From contig CBDHHE010000001.1 of assembly GCA_965263335.1 (NCBI GenBank), positions 2,418,001 to 2,482,000 on the forward strand: 64,000 bases of DNA, given 5' to 3'. The translations under genes were made by a program, and so were the position numbers. The stretch comes from Thermohalobaculum sp965263335 (GTDB lineage Bacteria > Pseudomonadota > Alphaproteobacteria > Rhodobacterales > Rhodobacteraceae). The notes below the pieces were generated by a model. The model was not told the DNA's origin, ran no database searches, and worked only from the letters and a program-made list of their open reading frames with translations. This document shows, one piece after another, positions 55,563 to 64,000 of this stretch. The number at the start of each line of letters is the position of its first letter. Position 1 is the first letter of the stretch.

Positions 55563-56729
55563 TCAGTTGTCGAGTGTGATGAGCCGGACACCGCCGGGCC
55601 GGGCGGCAAGCGCAAGCTGACCGTCCCGAATGCGCAGGGCATCGTCGCCGAAGACCTCACGCCGCCAGCCCCGCAAGAGCGCGAGATCGGGGCTGTCTTC
55701 CCCGGCCAAGGCTTCGATATCGGCCGCAGAACCGATCAGCTTCGGCGCAACACCGATCTCATCGGCCCGCGCCTTCAGGAAAACCTTCAGCAGATCCGCG
55801 ATGGCGCCCGATCCCTCGCGCCGCCTGGGCGGCTCGGGCACCGCAGGGTGATCCTCGAGAGGACGGGCCATGGCCTGCTCAACAACTTCGAGAATCTGCT
55901 CGGCCATCTCCGCCTTGCGCGCTTCGCGCTGCACCAACCGGAGCCGCCCGAGGTCGTCGGCGGTCTTTGGGCGCGCGGTCGCGATCTCGATCAGCGCGTC
56001 GTCCTTCATGATGCGCGAGCGTGGCACATCGCGCTGCTGGGCCAGTTCCTCGCGCCAGTGCGCAAGGGCCCGCACGACGCCCAGCATCCGCTGGTTGTTC
56101 GAGCGCACCTTGACGCGGCGCCATGCCTGAGCCGGGTCCGCCTCATAGGTCGCAGGATCCGTAAGGATGGCAAGCTCTTCGCTCACCCAGTGCGCGCGGC
56201 CACTCTCGTCGATCCGAGCGGACAACACCTCGTATATCTGGCGCAGGAAGGTGACATCGGCCAACGCGTAGCGCAGCTGCTTGTCATTCAGCGGACGGCG
56301 CGACCAGTCCGTGAAGCGCGACGACTTGTCGATCTCGGCCTTCGCCACACGGCGCACAAGCGTCTCGTAGCCCACCTGATCCCCATAGCCGCAGACCATC
56401 GCCGCAACCTGCGTGTCGAACAATGGTGCCGGGATGATCCCGCCGATGTTGTGGAAAATCTCGATGTCCTGGCGTGCGGCATGAAACACTTTCACCACGC
56501 CCGGGTCGGTCATAAGTGCCAGGAGTGGCGACAGGTCCATGCCGTCTGCAAGCGGATCAATCAGCACGGCACTGTCCTCGTCGGATCCAGGCCGGGCCAT
56601 CTGCACGAGACAGAGCTTGGACCAGTACGTCCGCTCGCGCATGAACTCCGTGTCGACGGTAATATAGGACGCTTCGGAGAACTCCGCGCAGATGTCTGCC
56701 AGCGCGGCCGCGTCGGTGATCATCTTCAT
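55563..56729 (-). CDS. rnd: Ribonuclease D
   Basis: 388 residues. The DEDD exonuclease motifs are D26-T-E28 in 'YITVDTEFMRERTYW', Asp in 'VFHAARQDIEIFHNI' and the YxxxD in 'LRYALADVTFLRQIYEVL'. A C-terminal HRDC domain follows ('VVRALAHWREELAQQRDVPRSRIMKDDALIEIA'). It trims 3' ends of tRNA precursors and other stable RNAs in the cytosol. There is no frameshift or missing motif. Confidence 0.95.
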   Translation of the reverse strand: MKMITDAAALADICAEFSEASYITVDTEFMRERTYWSKLCLVQMARPGSDEDSAVLIDPLADGMDLSPLLALMTDPGVVKVFHAARQDIEIFHNIGGIIPAPLFDTQVAAMVCGYGDQVGYETLVRRVAKAEIDKSSRFTDWSRRPLNDKQLRYALADVTFLRQIYEVLSARIDESGRAHWVSEELAILTDPATYEADPAQAWRRVKVRSNNQRMLGVVRALAHWREELAQQRDVPRSRIMKDDALIEIATARPKTADDLGRLRLVQREARKAEMAEQILEVVEQAMARPLEDHPAVPEPPRRREGSGAIADLLKVFLKARADEIGVAPKLIGSAADIEALAGEDSPDLALLRGWRREVFGDDALRIRDGQLALAARPGGVRLITLDN

Positions 56730-56852
56730 GCGCAGCCTATTAGCGTCAAAATCCGCGCCTGTCCCGTGGTTTCTGCGAGTTTCCTTGAGCGCCTTTTATA
56801 CAGTCGATAGTGTCGCACCATCAATTCCCAGTTGAAAGGAACTCTAACAGCA

Positions 56853-57473
56853 ATGCGGACCATTCTCGTCGCCAACAGAAAGGGTGGTGTTGGCAAGACG
56901 CTCATCGCTGTCAACCTGGCGGCAGCCTTCGCACAGCGCGGAGAGCGCGTCGCAATCGCCGATGCCGACCGTCAGCGCTCGGCACTCGGTTGGGTCGAGC
57001 GCCGTCCCGACACCGTGCCCCGCATCCGGTCGATCGACTGGACCCAGGCGAGCAGCATCGGCGAGCACCCGAAGAAGCTCGACTGGCTGATCATCGACGC
57101 GCCCGGTGCACTGAAGGGTTCGAAGGCCGAAGCACTGATCTCGAACGCGCGTGCTGTGCTGACGCCTGTGCAACCCTCCTTCTTCGATGAGACTGCAACT
57201 CGTGGCTTTCTCGAGGACATTGAAGACCTCAAGCGGATTCGGAAGGGCAAGGTCCGGGTGCACCTGGTTGCCAACCGCTCACGGGCGCAGTCACGCGCAG
57301 CCAAGGCACTGGAGGGATTCTTCTCGGAGATGGGCCAACGCCCCATCGCGTGGCTGACCGACCGTGCGGTCTACGGCGAGCTGGCAGCCTCGGGCATGGG
57401 GATCTTCGACCGCGAGCTGAAAAGCCTGGCACCGATCAAGGAACAGTGGACTCCAATTTTCAACTCAATTTGA
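56853..57473 (+). CDS. ParA/MinD-like ATPase
   Basis: 206 residues from ATG 56853, with AAGGA upstream. The deviant Walker A is 'KGGVGKTLIAVNLAAAFAQRG' (KGGVGKT), with 'VAIADADRQRSALGWVERRP' (Walker A') and 'LIIDAPGAL' (Walker B). It is shorter than chromosomal ParA and has no partner ParB nearby, which fits orphan ParA-like proteins that position protein cargo or plasmids. The ends of a possible promoter lie in the AT-rich 56780-56810. Confidence 0.88.
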   Translation: MRTILVANRKGGVGKTLIAVNLAAAFAQRGERVAIADADRQRSALGWVERRPDTVPRIRSIDWTQASSIGEHPKKLDWLIIDAPGALKGSKAEALISNARAVLTPVQPSFFDETATRGFLEDIEDLKRIRKGKVRVHLVANRSRAQSRAAKALEGFFSEMGQRPIAWLTDRAVYGELAASGMGIFDRELKSLAPIKEQWTPIFNSI

Positions 57474-57603
57474 TATCGAAATTGCGGAACCAATGCTATA
57501 AGGCCGCGTTGAACCGATGCTTGAGCGCGCGCAACAGCTATGCCGCACGCAAACAGATCGGTCGAGCAAAAGGCGATAACCGCCTGATAATCCGGAGGAT
57601 GAA

Positions 57604-58242
57604 ATGCTTCGTAACGCCTTGATCGCCTTCGCATGCTGCACGTCTCTCGTCGCTTGCGAAACTGTCCAAAACAATCAGCGCACGGCCATTGGCGGCGCTG
57701 CCGGCGCTGCTGTCGGCGCTGCGGCTGGCACGCTGGTCGGCGGCAATGACAGACGCAACGCACTCGTGGGAGCCGGGATTGGCCTGCTCGCAGGTGCTGC
57801 GGTCGGTCAATATCTCGATCAGCAGCAACGCGATCTGGAGGCAAGCCTCGCCGGCACTGGGGCCGAGGTCGAGCGTCAGGGCGATCAGCTCTTGGTCAAC
57901 CTGCCCTCGGAAATCACTTTCGCGGTCGACTCATCCAACATTCAGGCAGAGTTCTTCCCTGCGCTTGACGAGGTGGCGACCACCTTCAATCGCTACCCCG
58001 AGAGCTACATCGACATCGTCGGCCACACCGATTCGACCGGCTCGGATCAGTACAACCAGGCGCTTTCCGAGCGGCGAGCAGGCGAGGTGTCGGGCTATCT
58101 CTCCCGTCGCGGCGTGAACCAGGCGCGCCTCGCATCCTTCGGCGTCGGCGAGTCCCAACCCGTGGCGACGAATGACACCGAGGCCGGGCGCGGGCAGAAC
58201 CGTCGCGTTGAAATCCGCATCACACCCGCCACGAGCGGGTGA
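57604..58242 (+). CDS. OmpA-family outer-membrane lipoprotein (YiaD-like)
   Basis: 212 residues. Lipobox 'SLVAC' gives lipidated Cys19. A glycine-zipper segment follows ('IGGAAGAAVGAAAGTLVGG', 'LVGAGIGLLAGAAVG'), and residues about 95-210 form the OmpA C-terminal peptidoglycan-binding domain with 'YIDIVGHTDSTGSDQYNQALSERRAGEVSGYL' and 'GRGQNRRVEIRI'. It links the outer membrane to peptidoglycan. Confidence 0.92.
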   Translation: MLRNALIAFACCTSLVACETVQNNQRTAIGGAAGAAVGAAAGTLVGGNDRRNALVGAGIGLLAGAAVGQYLDQQQRDLEASLAGTGAEVERQGDQLLVNLPSEITFAVDSSNIQAEFFPALDEVATTFNRYPESYIDIVGHTDSTGSDQYNQALSERRAGEVSGYLSRRGVNQARLASFGVGESQPVATNDTEAGRGQNRRVEIRITPATSG

Positions 58243-58297
58243 GACCGACCGGCGGCAGGTTCTTGACCTGCCGCCCGCCACCTCCATATCACGCGGA

Positions 58298-58966
58298 ATG
58301 TCTAATCTTGCCATCCGGTCTGCGAGCCGGCTTCAGCTCTGGACCGAGTTCGCACTGCTGTTCATTGGCGTGCCGGTGCTCATGGTGGTGTACTTCGAAG
58401 AGTTGCGGGCGAACCGCTTTCTGTTCCCGTCGATATGGATCCTGGCCACGGTCGCAGCCTTCCTGCTCTGGTGCACCCCTGGCTGGCGCTTCGCCAAGCT
58501 GTTCCAGGGCCCGGTGCTGCGCGAGTGGCGCCTGATCCTGCTCTACATCGTCGGCACGGCGGTGACCTGCGTCGCGTTCGTGCTCTGGCTCGTCCCTCAC
58601 CGGTTTCTCGAGATGCCGCTTTACCGGACCGAGCTCTGGCTTGTGATCATGATCGGCTATCCTCTGGTCTCGGCTTGGCCCCAGGAAATCATCTTCCGTT
58701 CGCTGTTCTTCGAACGCTACGGCGTGCTGTTTCCCTCCGACCGGATTGCCATTGTCATGAACGGCGTGATCTTCGGCTTCGGTCACATGTTCTTCGACAG
58801 CTGGGTCACGATTGTGATGACCGGCGTTGGCGGCGCGATCATGGGCTGGGCCTACCTGCGCGGGCGATCGATGACGGTCGCCTGGATCATGCACGCGGTG
58901 GCCGGTCAGATCATTTTCACCACCGGGCTCGGCATCTTCTTCTATCACGGTGCGGTCAGCCCCTGA
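58298..58966 (+). CDS. CPBP-family (Rce1-like) membrane protein
   Basis: 222 residues, about six membrane segments. The family motif EExxxR here reads Q-E-I-I-F-R ('SAWPQEIIFRSLFFERYG'), so the first, catalytic Glu of Rce1-type proteases is Gln. The second motif is 'IFGFGHMFFDSW' and the third 'AWIMHAVAGQI', so the two His are kept. It may be an inactive or altered member. ATG 58298 follows the domain boundary. Confidence 0.8.
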   Translation: MSNLAIRSASRLQLWTEFALLFIGVPVLMVVYFEELRANRFLFPSIWILATVAAFLLWCTPGWRFAKLFQGPVLREWRLILLYIVGTAVTCVAFVLWLVPHRFLEMPLYRTELWLVIMIGYPLVSAWPQEIIFRSLFFERYGVLFPSDRIAIVMNGVIFGFGHMFFDSWVTIVMTGVGGAIMGWAYLRGRSMTVAWIMHAVAGQIIFTTGLGIFFYHGAVSP

Positions 58967-59046
58967 GCCGGCACGTGCCCGCTGCTTGACATGCGCGGCG
59001 CGAGACGGTCTATCCGAAGCCCGCACCCAGCGCGACGGAGCCCGCC

Positions 59047-60819
59047 ATGCACCCCTATCGCAGCCACACCTGCGCCGAGCTGACATCCGCCCATGTCGGG
59101 CAGACCATCCGCCTGTCGGGCTGGGTGCACAGGGTGCGCGATCATGGCGGCGTGCTCTTCATCGACCTGCGCGATCACTACGGCATCACGCAGGTTCTGG
59201 CCGATCCGGACAGCCCGGCTTTCGCCGAGGTCGAGAACGTGCGTGCCGAGTGGTGCATCCGCATCGACGGCGAGGTGAAGGCACGCGAACCTGATCTGGT
59301 GAACTCCAAGATCCCGACAGGCGAGATCGAGGTATTCATCCGCGCTCTCGAGGTCCTCGGGCCCGCCGAGGAACTTCCGCTCATGGTCTTCGGCGAGCAG
59401 GAGTATCCGGAAGAGACCCGGCTCAAGTACCGCTTTCTCGACCTCCGCCGCGAAAAACTCCAGAAAAACATGGGGCTGCGCTCGGATGTTGTGGCATCGA
59501 TCCGGCGGCGCATGTGGGACATCGGGTTTCGCGAGTTCCAGACCCCGATCATCACCGCCTCATCGCCCGAGGGTGCCCGGGACTTTCTGGTCCCGAGCCG
59601 CCTGCATCCGGGCACATTCTACGCCCTGCCCCAGGCACCGCAGCAATTCAAACAGCTCATCATGGTCTCGGGATTCGACAAGTACTTCCAGATCGCGCCC
59701 TGCTTCCGCGACGAGGACCCGAGGGCCGACCGCTCGCCGACGGACTTCTATCAGCTCGATGTCGAGATGAGCTTCGTCACCCAACAGGATGTCTTCGATA
59801 CGGTTTCTCCCGTCATCCGTGGCGTCTTCGAAGAGTTTGGCGGCGGGCGAAAGGTGGATCAGGACTGGCCGCAAATCCCGTTCCGCGATGCGATGCTCTG
59901 GTATGGCACCGACAAGCCGGACCTGCGCAACCCGATCAAGATGGAGGTCGTGAGCGAGCACTTTGCAGGCTCGGGCTTCAAGATCTTCGCCTCGCTGCTG
60001 GAGAAGCCCGGCAACGAAATCCGCGCCATCCCCGCACCCACCGGCGGGTCGCGCGCGTTCTGCGACCGGATGAACAGCTTCGCCCAGAAAGAAGGCCTGC
60101 CAGGCATGGGCTACATCTTCTGGCGCGAGGGCGACCCGCCGGAAGGTGCCGGACCACTTGCCAAGAACATCGGGCCGGAGCGAACTGAAGCGATCCGCCA
60201 GCAACTGGGCCTAAACCCCGGCGACGCCGCGTTTTTCCTTGGCGGCAAGCCGGAGACATTCGAGCGTGTTGCCGCCAAGGCCCGCGTCGAAATCGGTCAT
60301 GAACTGGGCCTCACCGACACAGACCGGTTCGCTTTTGCCTGGATCGTCGACTTCCCGATCTATGAGCGCGACGAAGAGACCGGCCGGATCGACTTCGAGC
60401 ACAACCCGTTCTCGATGCCCCAGGGCGAGATGGCGGCACTGGAGGGCGATCCGCTGAAAGTGCTGGGTTTTCAGTATGATCTGGCCTGCAATGGATACGA
60501 GCTGGTTTCAGGCGCGATCCGCAACCACCGCCCGGAGATCATGTTCAAGGCCTTCGAGATCGCGGGCTACCCCGAGGCCGAGGTCCGCAAACGCTTCGGC
60601 GGCATGGTCAACGCCTTCACCTACGGCGCGCCACCCCATGGCGGCTGCGCGGCGGGCATCGACCGGATTGTCATGCTGCTGGCAGACGAGGAGAACATCC
60701 GCGAGGTCATCCTGTTCCCGATGAACCAGCGCGCCGAAGACCTTATGATGGGCGCGCCGTCAGAACCCACCAACGAGCAGCTGCGCGAGCTGGGCCTCAG
60801 GGTGATCCCCCGCGACTGA
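59047..60819 (+). CDS. aspS: Aspartyl-tRNA synthetase
   Basis: 590 residues, the bacterial-type length. The N-terminal OB anticodon-binding domain ('VGQTIRLSGWVHRVRDHGGVLFIDLRDHYG'), class II motif 2 ('FQIAPCFRDEDPRADRSPTDFYQLDVEM') and motif 3 ('GGCAAGIDRIVMLL') are present, with the GAD insertion domain between. Whether it also charges tRNA-Asn, as in many alphaproteobacteria, cannot be told from this window. Confidence 0.97.
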   Translation: MHPYRSHTCAELTSAHVGQTIRLSGWVHRVRDHGGVLFIDLRDHYGITQVLADPDSPAFAEVENVRAEWCIRIDGEVKAREPDLVNSKIPTGEIEVFIRALEVLGPAEELPLMVFGEQEYPEETRLKYRFLDLRREKLQKNMGLRSDVVASIRRRMWDIGFREFQTPIITASSPEGARDFLVPSRLHPGTFYALPQAPQQFKQLIMVSGFDKYFQIAPCFRDEDPRADRSPTDFYQLDVEMSFVTQQDVFDTVSPVIRGVFEEFGGGRKVDQDWPQIPFRDAMLWYGTDKPDLRNPIKMEVVSEHFAGSGFKIFASLLEKPGNEIRAIPAPTGGSRAFCDRMNSFAQKEGLPGMGYIFWREGDPPEGAGPLAKNIGPERTEAIRQQLGLNPGDAAFFLGGKPETFERVAAKARVEIGHELGLTDTDRFAFAWIVDFPIYERDEETGRIDFEHNPFSMPQGEMAALEGDPLKVLGFQYDLACNGYELVSGAIRNHRPEIMFKAFEIAGYPEAEVRKRFGGMVNAFTYGAPPHGGCAAGIDRIVMLLADEENIREVILFPMNQRAEDLMMGAPSEPTNEQLRELGLRVIPRD

Positions 60820-61024
60820 TGCGGAAGGTTTCGCGGAGTCCCGCAAGCGCACGCAACCGGGATCGGCAAATCCATTCTCGATCTCATGTGGTTCCGTGAA
60901 ATTCTTCACTTAATCTTCCGCTAACCGGTCCCTTAACCGGATATTCGCGCCAGGGTGGGGTGGTTTCACTCCGGCGTTGAGTCTGCTATTTTTCGTCCAT
61001 TGCGTTTGATGAAGGAATTTTCCA

Positions 61025-62098
61025 GTGACCGGACTCGTGTATCTCGACATCTCGATCGGCGTGATCTTTCTGATCCTCGTCTTCAGCCTCTTTGCCGGAG
61101 CCATCCAGGAGGCTGTTGCCGCGATCTTCAACCTTCGGGCAAAGACCCTGCGGGCTGGCATCCTGCGCATGATCGGCGACACCAAGGAGTTCCGGAAGTT
61201 CTGGAATACCCCGCTCATCGACAGCCTGAAAGGACCGGGCACCTGGACGTCGCGGGCGTTCGATCCCAGCAGCACCGCAGACAATGACACCCCGGACCAG
61301 CGCAACCCGTCACAGATTCCGACCAACCTGTTCACCAAGTCCGTGTTGCACCACTTGCGCGAGGAACTGAAGGTCGCCCCGAATGATCTCGGCAGGCTCG
61401 TGGAGCGCATCCGCGAGGAGGCCGCGGGCGACAAACCGGGCGAGCTTGTACGCCGCGTTGCCGCCGTGATCGAAGGGGTGGAGAGCCAAACCGACGCGAT
61501 CGAAGCGGCGATCGGCGCCTGGTACGAAGCTACGCGCGACCGTTTCGCCGGCTGGTATGTGCGGCGCACCCAGTGGGTGCTGTTCGTGATCGGACTGGTG
61601 CTCGCGATCATCACCAACACCGACCCGATCCGCTATGGCCAGGAGTTGCGCGAGAACGATGCGTTGCGCAAGCAGGTGGTGGTGATGGCCGAGGAAGTTG
61701 CAGCGCTCGATGATCTCGAGGACGTGCTGAAGCATGTCGGTGTCGCAGGCGGGCCGGCGACCAATGAGAACACGGCCGACGATGAACAACTCGAAGCGAT
61801 CAGGCAGAACCTGGCGAAGCGTCTTTCAGAGCTCAGCGCCGGGCTCGAGAACATCGGGTCCTCGGCGGGATGGAGCCATTGCGGTGACAGCGCGTGGGTC
61901 GAATGCTTCCTTCGGACCGCGAACCCGTTCGATACCGGCTACAGGGAACAGCTCAAGCGCAACCCGCTGCTGGGCTGGTTCCTGCTCGCGCTGGCCGTGA
62001 TGCTGGGCGCGCAGTTCTGGCTCGACACATTGCGCAAGTTCGTCTCGATCCGCTCGGCAGGCGCAGGTCTCCTCGGACAGGACGCCGACCGGAAGTGA
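61025..62098 (+). CDS. Hypothetical membrane protein
   Basis: 357 residues from a GTG at 61025 with AAGGAA upstream. Membrane segments lie at the N-terminus ('GVIFLILVFSLFAGAIQEAVAAIFNL'), the middle ('WVLFVIGLVLAIITNTD') and the C-terminus ('GWFLLALAVMLGAQFWLDTL'), with a soluble helical domain between the last two. The long helical loop and the final 'LDTLRKFVSIRSAG' are conserved-looking, but I cannot name the family. Confidence 0.7.
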   Translation: MTGLVYLDISIGVIFLILVFSLFAGAIQEAVAAIFNLRAKTLRAGILRMIGDTKEFRKFWNTPLIDSLKGPGTWTSRAFDPSSTADNDTPDQRNPSQIPTNLFTKSVLHHLREELKVAPNDLGRLVERIREEAAGDKPGELVRRVAAVIEGVESQTDAIEAAIGAWYEATRDRFAGWYVRRTQWVLFVIGLVLAIITNTDPIRYGQELRENDALRKQVVVMAEEVAALDDLEDVLKHVGVAGGPATNENTADDEQLEAIRQNLAKRLSELSAGLENIGSSAGWSHCGDSAWVECFLRTANPFDTGYREQLKRNPLLGWFLLALAVMLGAQFWLDTLRKFVSIRSAGAGLLGQDADRK

Positions 62099-62191
62099 GG
62101 TCGATCACGCGCTGACCCAACGCAGTTTCCCGTCTGGCACTGGACCCGGGCCGGTTTCCGGTCATCATCGATGACAGACGGAGGGTCAGAC

Positions 62192-62905
62192 ATGACGCAA
62201 TCAAACGCCTTGGGCCAACCGGTCGGCGCGCCGGTCGAGGGATGGACACCACCGCCACGGCCCGTGCGTGCGGAGATGGCGGGACGGTACTGCCGGCTCG
62301 AGCCGCTGGTGCCGACCCACGCGCCCGGGCTCTTCGACGCGCTCTCCGCCGATACCGACGGCCGGGTGTGGACCTACATGCCGAACGGACCGTTTGCGGA
62401 TCTCGCCTCTTACCAGCGCTGGCTCGACGATGCGATCGCCGTGGACGACCCGCTCCAGTTTGCGATCCTCGTCGATGACCGGCCCGTGGGCACCGCGAGT
62501 TATCTGCGCATCGATCCGGGCGCAGGCAGCATCGAAGTCGGCTACATCACGTTCTCACCCGCGCTGCAGCGCACGCGCGCCGCCACCGAGGCGATGTATC
62601 TGATGATGCAGTGGGCCTTCGAGACCGGCTACCGGCGTTACGAATGGAAGTGCAACGCGCTCAATGCGGGCTCGCGCCGTGCGGCCCAACGGCTGGGATT
62701 CAGCTACGAGGGAGTTTTCCGCCAGGCAACCATCGTAAAGGGGCGCAACCGCGACACCGCCTGGTATGCAGCCATCGACAGCGAGTGGCCGCGCCTGAAG
62801 CCCGCCTTCGAGGCCTGGCTCGATCCTGACAACTTCGATGCAGACGGGCGCCAGAAGCGCGCGCTCTCGGCGCTCACACGCCCCGTGCTGGTGGCCACCG
62901 GCTGA
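62192..62905 (+). CDS. GNAT family N-acetyltransferase (RimJ/RimL-like)
   Basis: 237 residues from ATG 62192 after GGAGGGTC. Acetyl-CoA binding is in 'TRAATEAMYLMMQWAFETGYRRYEWKCNALNAGSRRAAQRLGFSYEGVFRQA', a typical RimJ/RimL-like stretch. The substrate may be a protein N-terminus or a small amine; no neighbour indicates which. Confidence 0.88.
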   Translation: MTQSNALGQPVGAPVEGWTPPPRPVRAEMAGRYCRLEPLVPTHAPGLFDALSADTDGRVWTYMPNGPFADLASYQRWLDDAIAVDDPLQFAILVDDRPVGTASYLRIDPGAGSIEVGYITFSPALQRTRAATEAMYLMMQWAFETGYRRYEWKCNALNAGSRRAAQRLGFSYEGVFRQATIVKGRNRDTAWYAAIDSEWPRLKPAFEAWLDPDNFDADGRQKRALSALTRPVLVATG

Positions 62906-62972
62906 GCCCGGGGCTTGACGCCCGCGCGCCCGACCTCCAGATCAGACGCCGACCCCTTAGGACGGAGCGCAC

Positions 62973-63545
62973 ATGCCCACTCCCTCGCCCGAAGCGCTGG
63001 ACTTTCTGCTGACCCGCCGCTCTCGCCCGGCCAAGACGCTGGGGCCGGAGGCCCCCGGGCGCACCGAGATCGAGACGCTGCTGACCGCAGCGGCCCGCAC
63101 ACCCGATCATGGCAAGCTGGTGCCCTGGCGGTTCGTGGTGATACAGGGCGACGCGCAGACGCGTGTCGCAGAGATCGCGGCCGCCCGGCTCACCGACTTG
63201 GGCCAAGAGGCGACGCAGGTCGAGAAGCACAGCAACGCCTTCCGCATGGGCGGCGCGGTCATCGCCGTGCTCGCCGCCCCCGTCGCTTCGCCGAAGATCC
63301 CGCGCTGGGAGCAGGAACTGTCGGCGGGCGCGGCCTGTCTTGCGCTTCTGAATGCATCCCTGGCGGCGGGCTGGGGTGCCAACTGGCTGACTGGCCCGCT
63401 CACGCATGACGCGGCGTTTCTCGAGACGGCGCTGGGATGGCAGGGCGATGGCTTCGTTGCGGGTTTCATCCACATCGGAGCGGAGACCGTCGCGCCCGCG
63501 GAACGCGACAGACCTGACCTCGACGAGATCACGCAATGGCTCTGA
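62973..63545 (+). CDS. Nitroreductase family protein (YdjA-like)
   Basis: 190 residues. 'FLLTRRSRPAKTLG' binds the FMN phosphate, and 'AARTPDHGKLVPWRFVVIQGD' and 'LSAGAACLALLNASLAAGWGANWLTG' are standard for the small YdjA subgroup. It uses FMN and NAD(P)H; the natural substrate is unknown. Its stop overlaps the next start. Confidence 0.9.
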   Translation: MPTPSPEALDFLLTRRSRPAKTLGPEAPGRTEIETLLTAAARTPDHGKLVPWRFVVIQGDAQTRVAEIAAARLTDLGQEATQVEKHSNAFRMGGAVIAVLAAPVASPKIPRWEQELSAGAACLALLNASLAAGWGANWLTGPLTHDAAFLETALGWQGDGFVAGFIHIGAETVAPAERDRPDLDEITQWL

Positions 63546-64000
63546 TCGGCGACTTTCTCAAAGCGCTCGGGCAAATGACGGACCGCCGCTTCGCCTGGGT
63601 TCTTGCCAAGGCGCTGGGGCTCACGATCGGCCTGCTGCTCGCGGTGAGCTGGATCGCCGGCTGGCTGGCGGGATTCATTCCAACCGATCTCGGCACGTGG
63701 CCGCTGATCGGCGACGTCAGTCTGCCGACCGCGGGGCTGCAGGGTCTGGCGATCGGCGCGGTGCTGCTGGCATCGGCCTTCCTGATGATCCCGGTTGCCG
63801 CCCTGTTCGTCGGCATCTTTCTCAACGAGATCGCCGACGCGGTCGAAGCCCGCCACTACCCGGACCTGCCGCAACGCAGGCCGGCGAGTTTCAAGGACAG
63901 CCTGATTGCAGCACTTGGCTTCACGGGAGTGCTGGTTCTCGTAAATCTGCTGGCGCTGATCGTCTACCTCTTCTCGGGCCCGTTTGCGCCGCTGGTCTTT
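63536..64000 (+). CDS. EI24 / CysZ-like membrane protein, partial
   Basis: At least 155 residues, open at the window edge. The ATG at 63536 overlaps the nitroreductase stop by 10 bases. 'DFLKALGQMTDRRFAWVLAKALGLTIGLLL', 'LMIPVAALFVGIFLNEIADAVEARHYPDLP' and later helices match EI24-domain proteins, relatives of the sulfate importer CysZ. Sulfate transport is possible but unproved. Confidence 0.85.
   Translation, partial: MALIGDFLKALGQMTDRRFAWVLAKALGLTIGLLLAVSWIAGWLAGFIPTDLGTWPLIGDVSLPTAGLQGLAIGAVLLASAFLMIPVAALFVGIFLNEIADAVEARHYPDLPQRRPASFKDSLIAALGFTGVLVLVNLLALIVYLFSGPFAPLVF

Overview
The window comes from a GC-rich alphaproteobacterium, most likely a Rhodobacterales-type marine or soil heterotroph. 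The evidence is a ChpT-type histidine phosphotransferase, an adjacent olsB/olsA pair for ornithine lipids, a corrinoid/betaine-homocysteine methyltransferase/DUF1638 group, a DMSP-demethylase-like GcvT protein, and 23S rRNA with intervening sequences. Genus and species cannot be resolved by reading alone.

Bases 1-15,850 look accessory and catabolic. On the minus strand are a non-pyrrolysine MttB-family methyltransferase, a TPR protein, an AhpD-like protein and a Tat-exported solute-binding protein that runs off the window. On the plus strand are a creatinase/ectoine-hydrolase-like M24 protein overlapping an EutA/maleate-isomerase-like protein, a decayed UxaA fragment and a two-part patatin/outer-membrane-barrel protein. 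An NmrA/DUF4345 pair diverges from an AraC regulator, and a DmdA-like protein follows. The region ends in IS3 and serine-recombinase debris next to tRNA-fMet.

Bases 15,859-22,183 hold a complete rRNA operon read on the minus strand: promoter, 16S, tRNA-Ala, tRNA-Ile, 23S, 5S, tRNA-fMet. The spacer tRNAs are in the reverse of the usual Ile-Ala order. The 23S gene has insertions at helix 45 and near helix 9. Both insertions and the 16S-23S spacer carry inverted pairs of one small covarying hairpin element, which I regard as the most unusual signal in the window.

Bases 22,235-39,600 carry a glycosyltransferase, a fused sulfate adenylyltransferase/APS kinase, hydrolases including a GH3 beta-glucosidase, an SbmA-like ABC protein and an aldo/keto reductase. 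Next come three tandem lipoproteins with peptidoglycan-binding-like domains and glycine-rich tails, directly followed by an exported caspase-like protein with Sel1 repeats and its own C-terminal peptidoglycan-binding-like segment. I read these four genes as a candidate envelope system. A class I aldolase and an unrecognised, AT-rich-started orphan gene with its own promoter and terminator follow.

Bases 39,600-64,000 are mostly core-like: an SPFH protein, a ThiE-like protein, a metzincin-like protein, a PuuA-like ligase, OlsA/OlsB, DUF3553/ChpT, a gamma carbonic anhydrase, guanylate kinase, a PAS protein, the corrinoid/betaine group interleaved with a rhomboid and an unknown membrane protein, SufE, RNase D, a ParA-like ATPase, an OmpA lipoprotein, a CPBP protein, AspRS, GNAT, nitroreductase and EI24 proteins.
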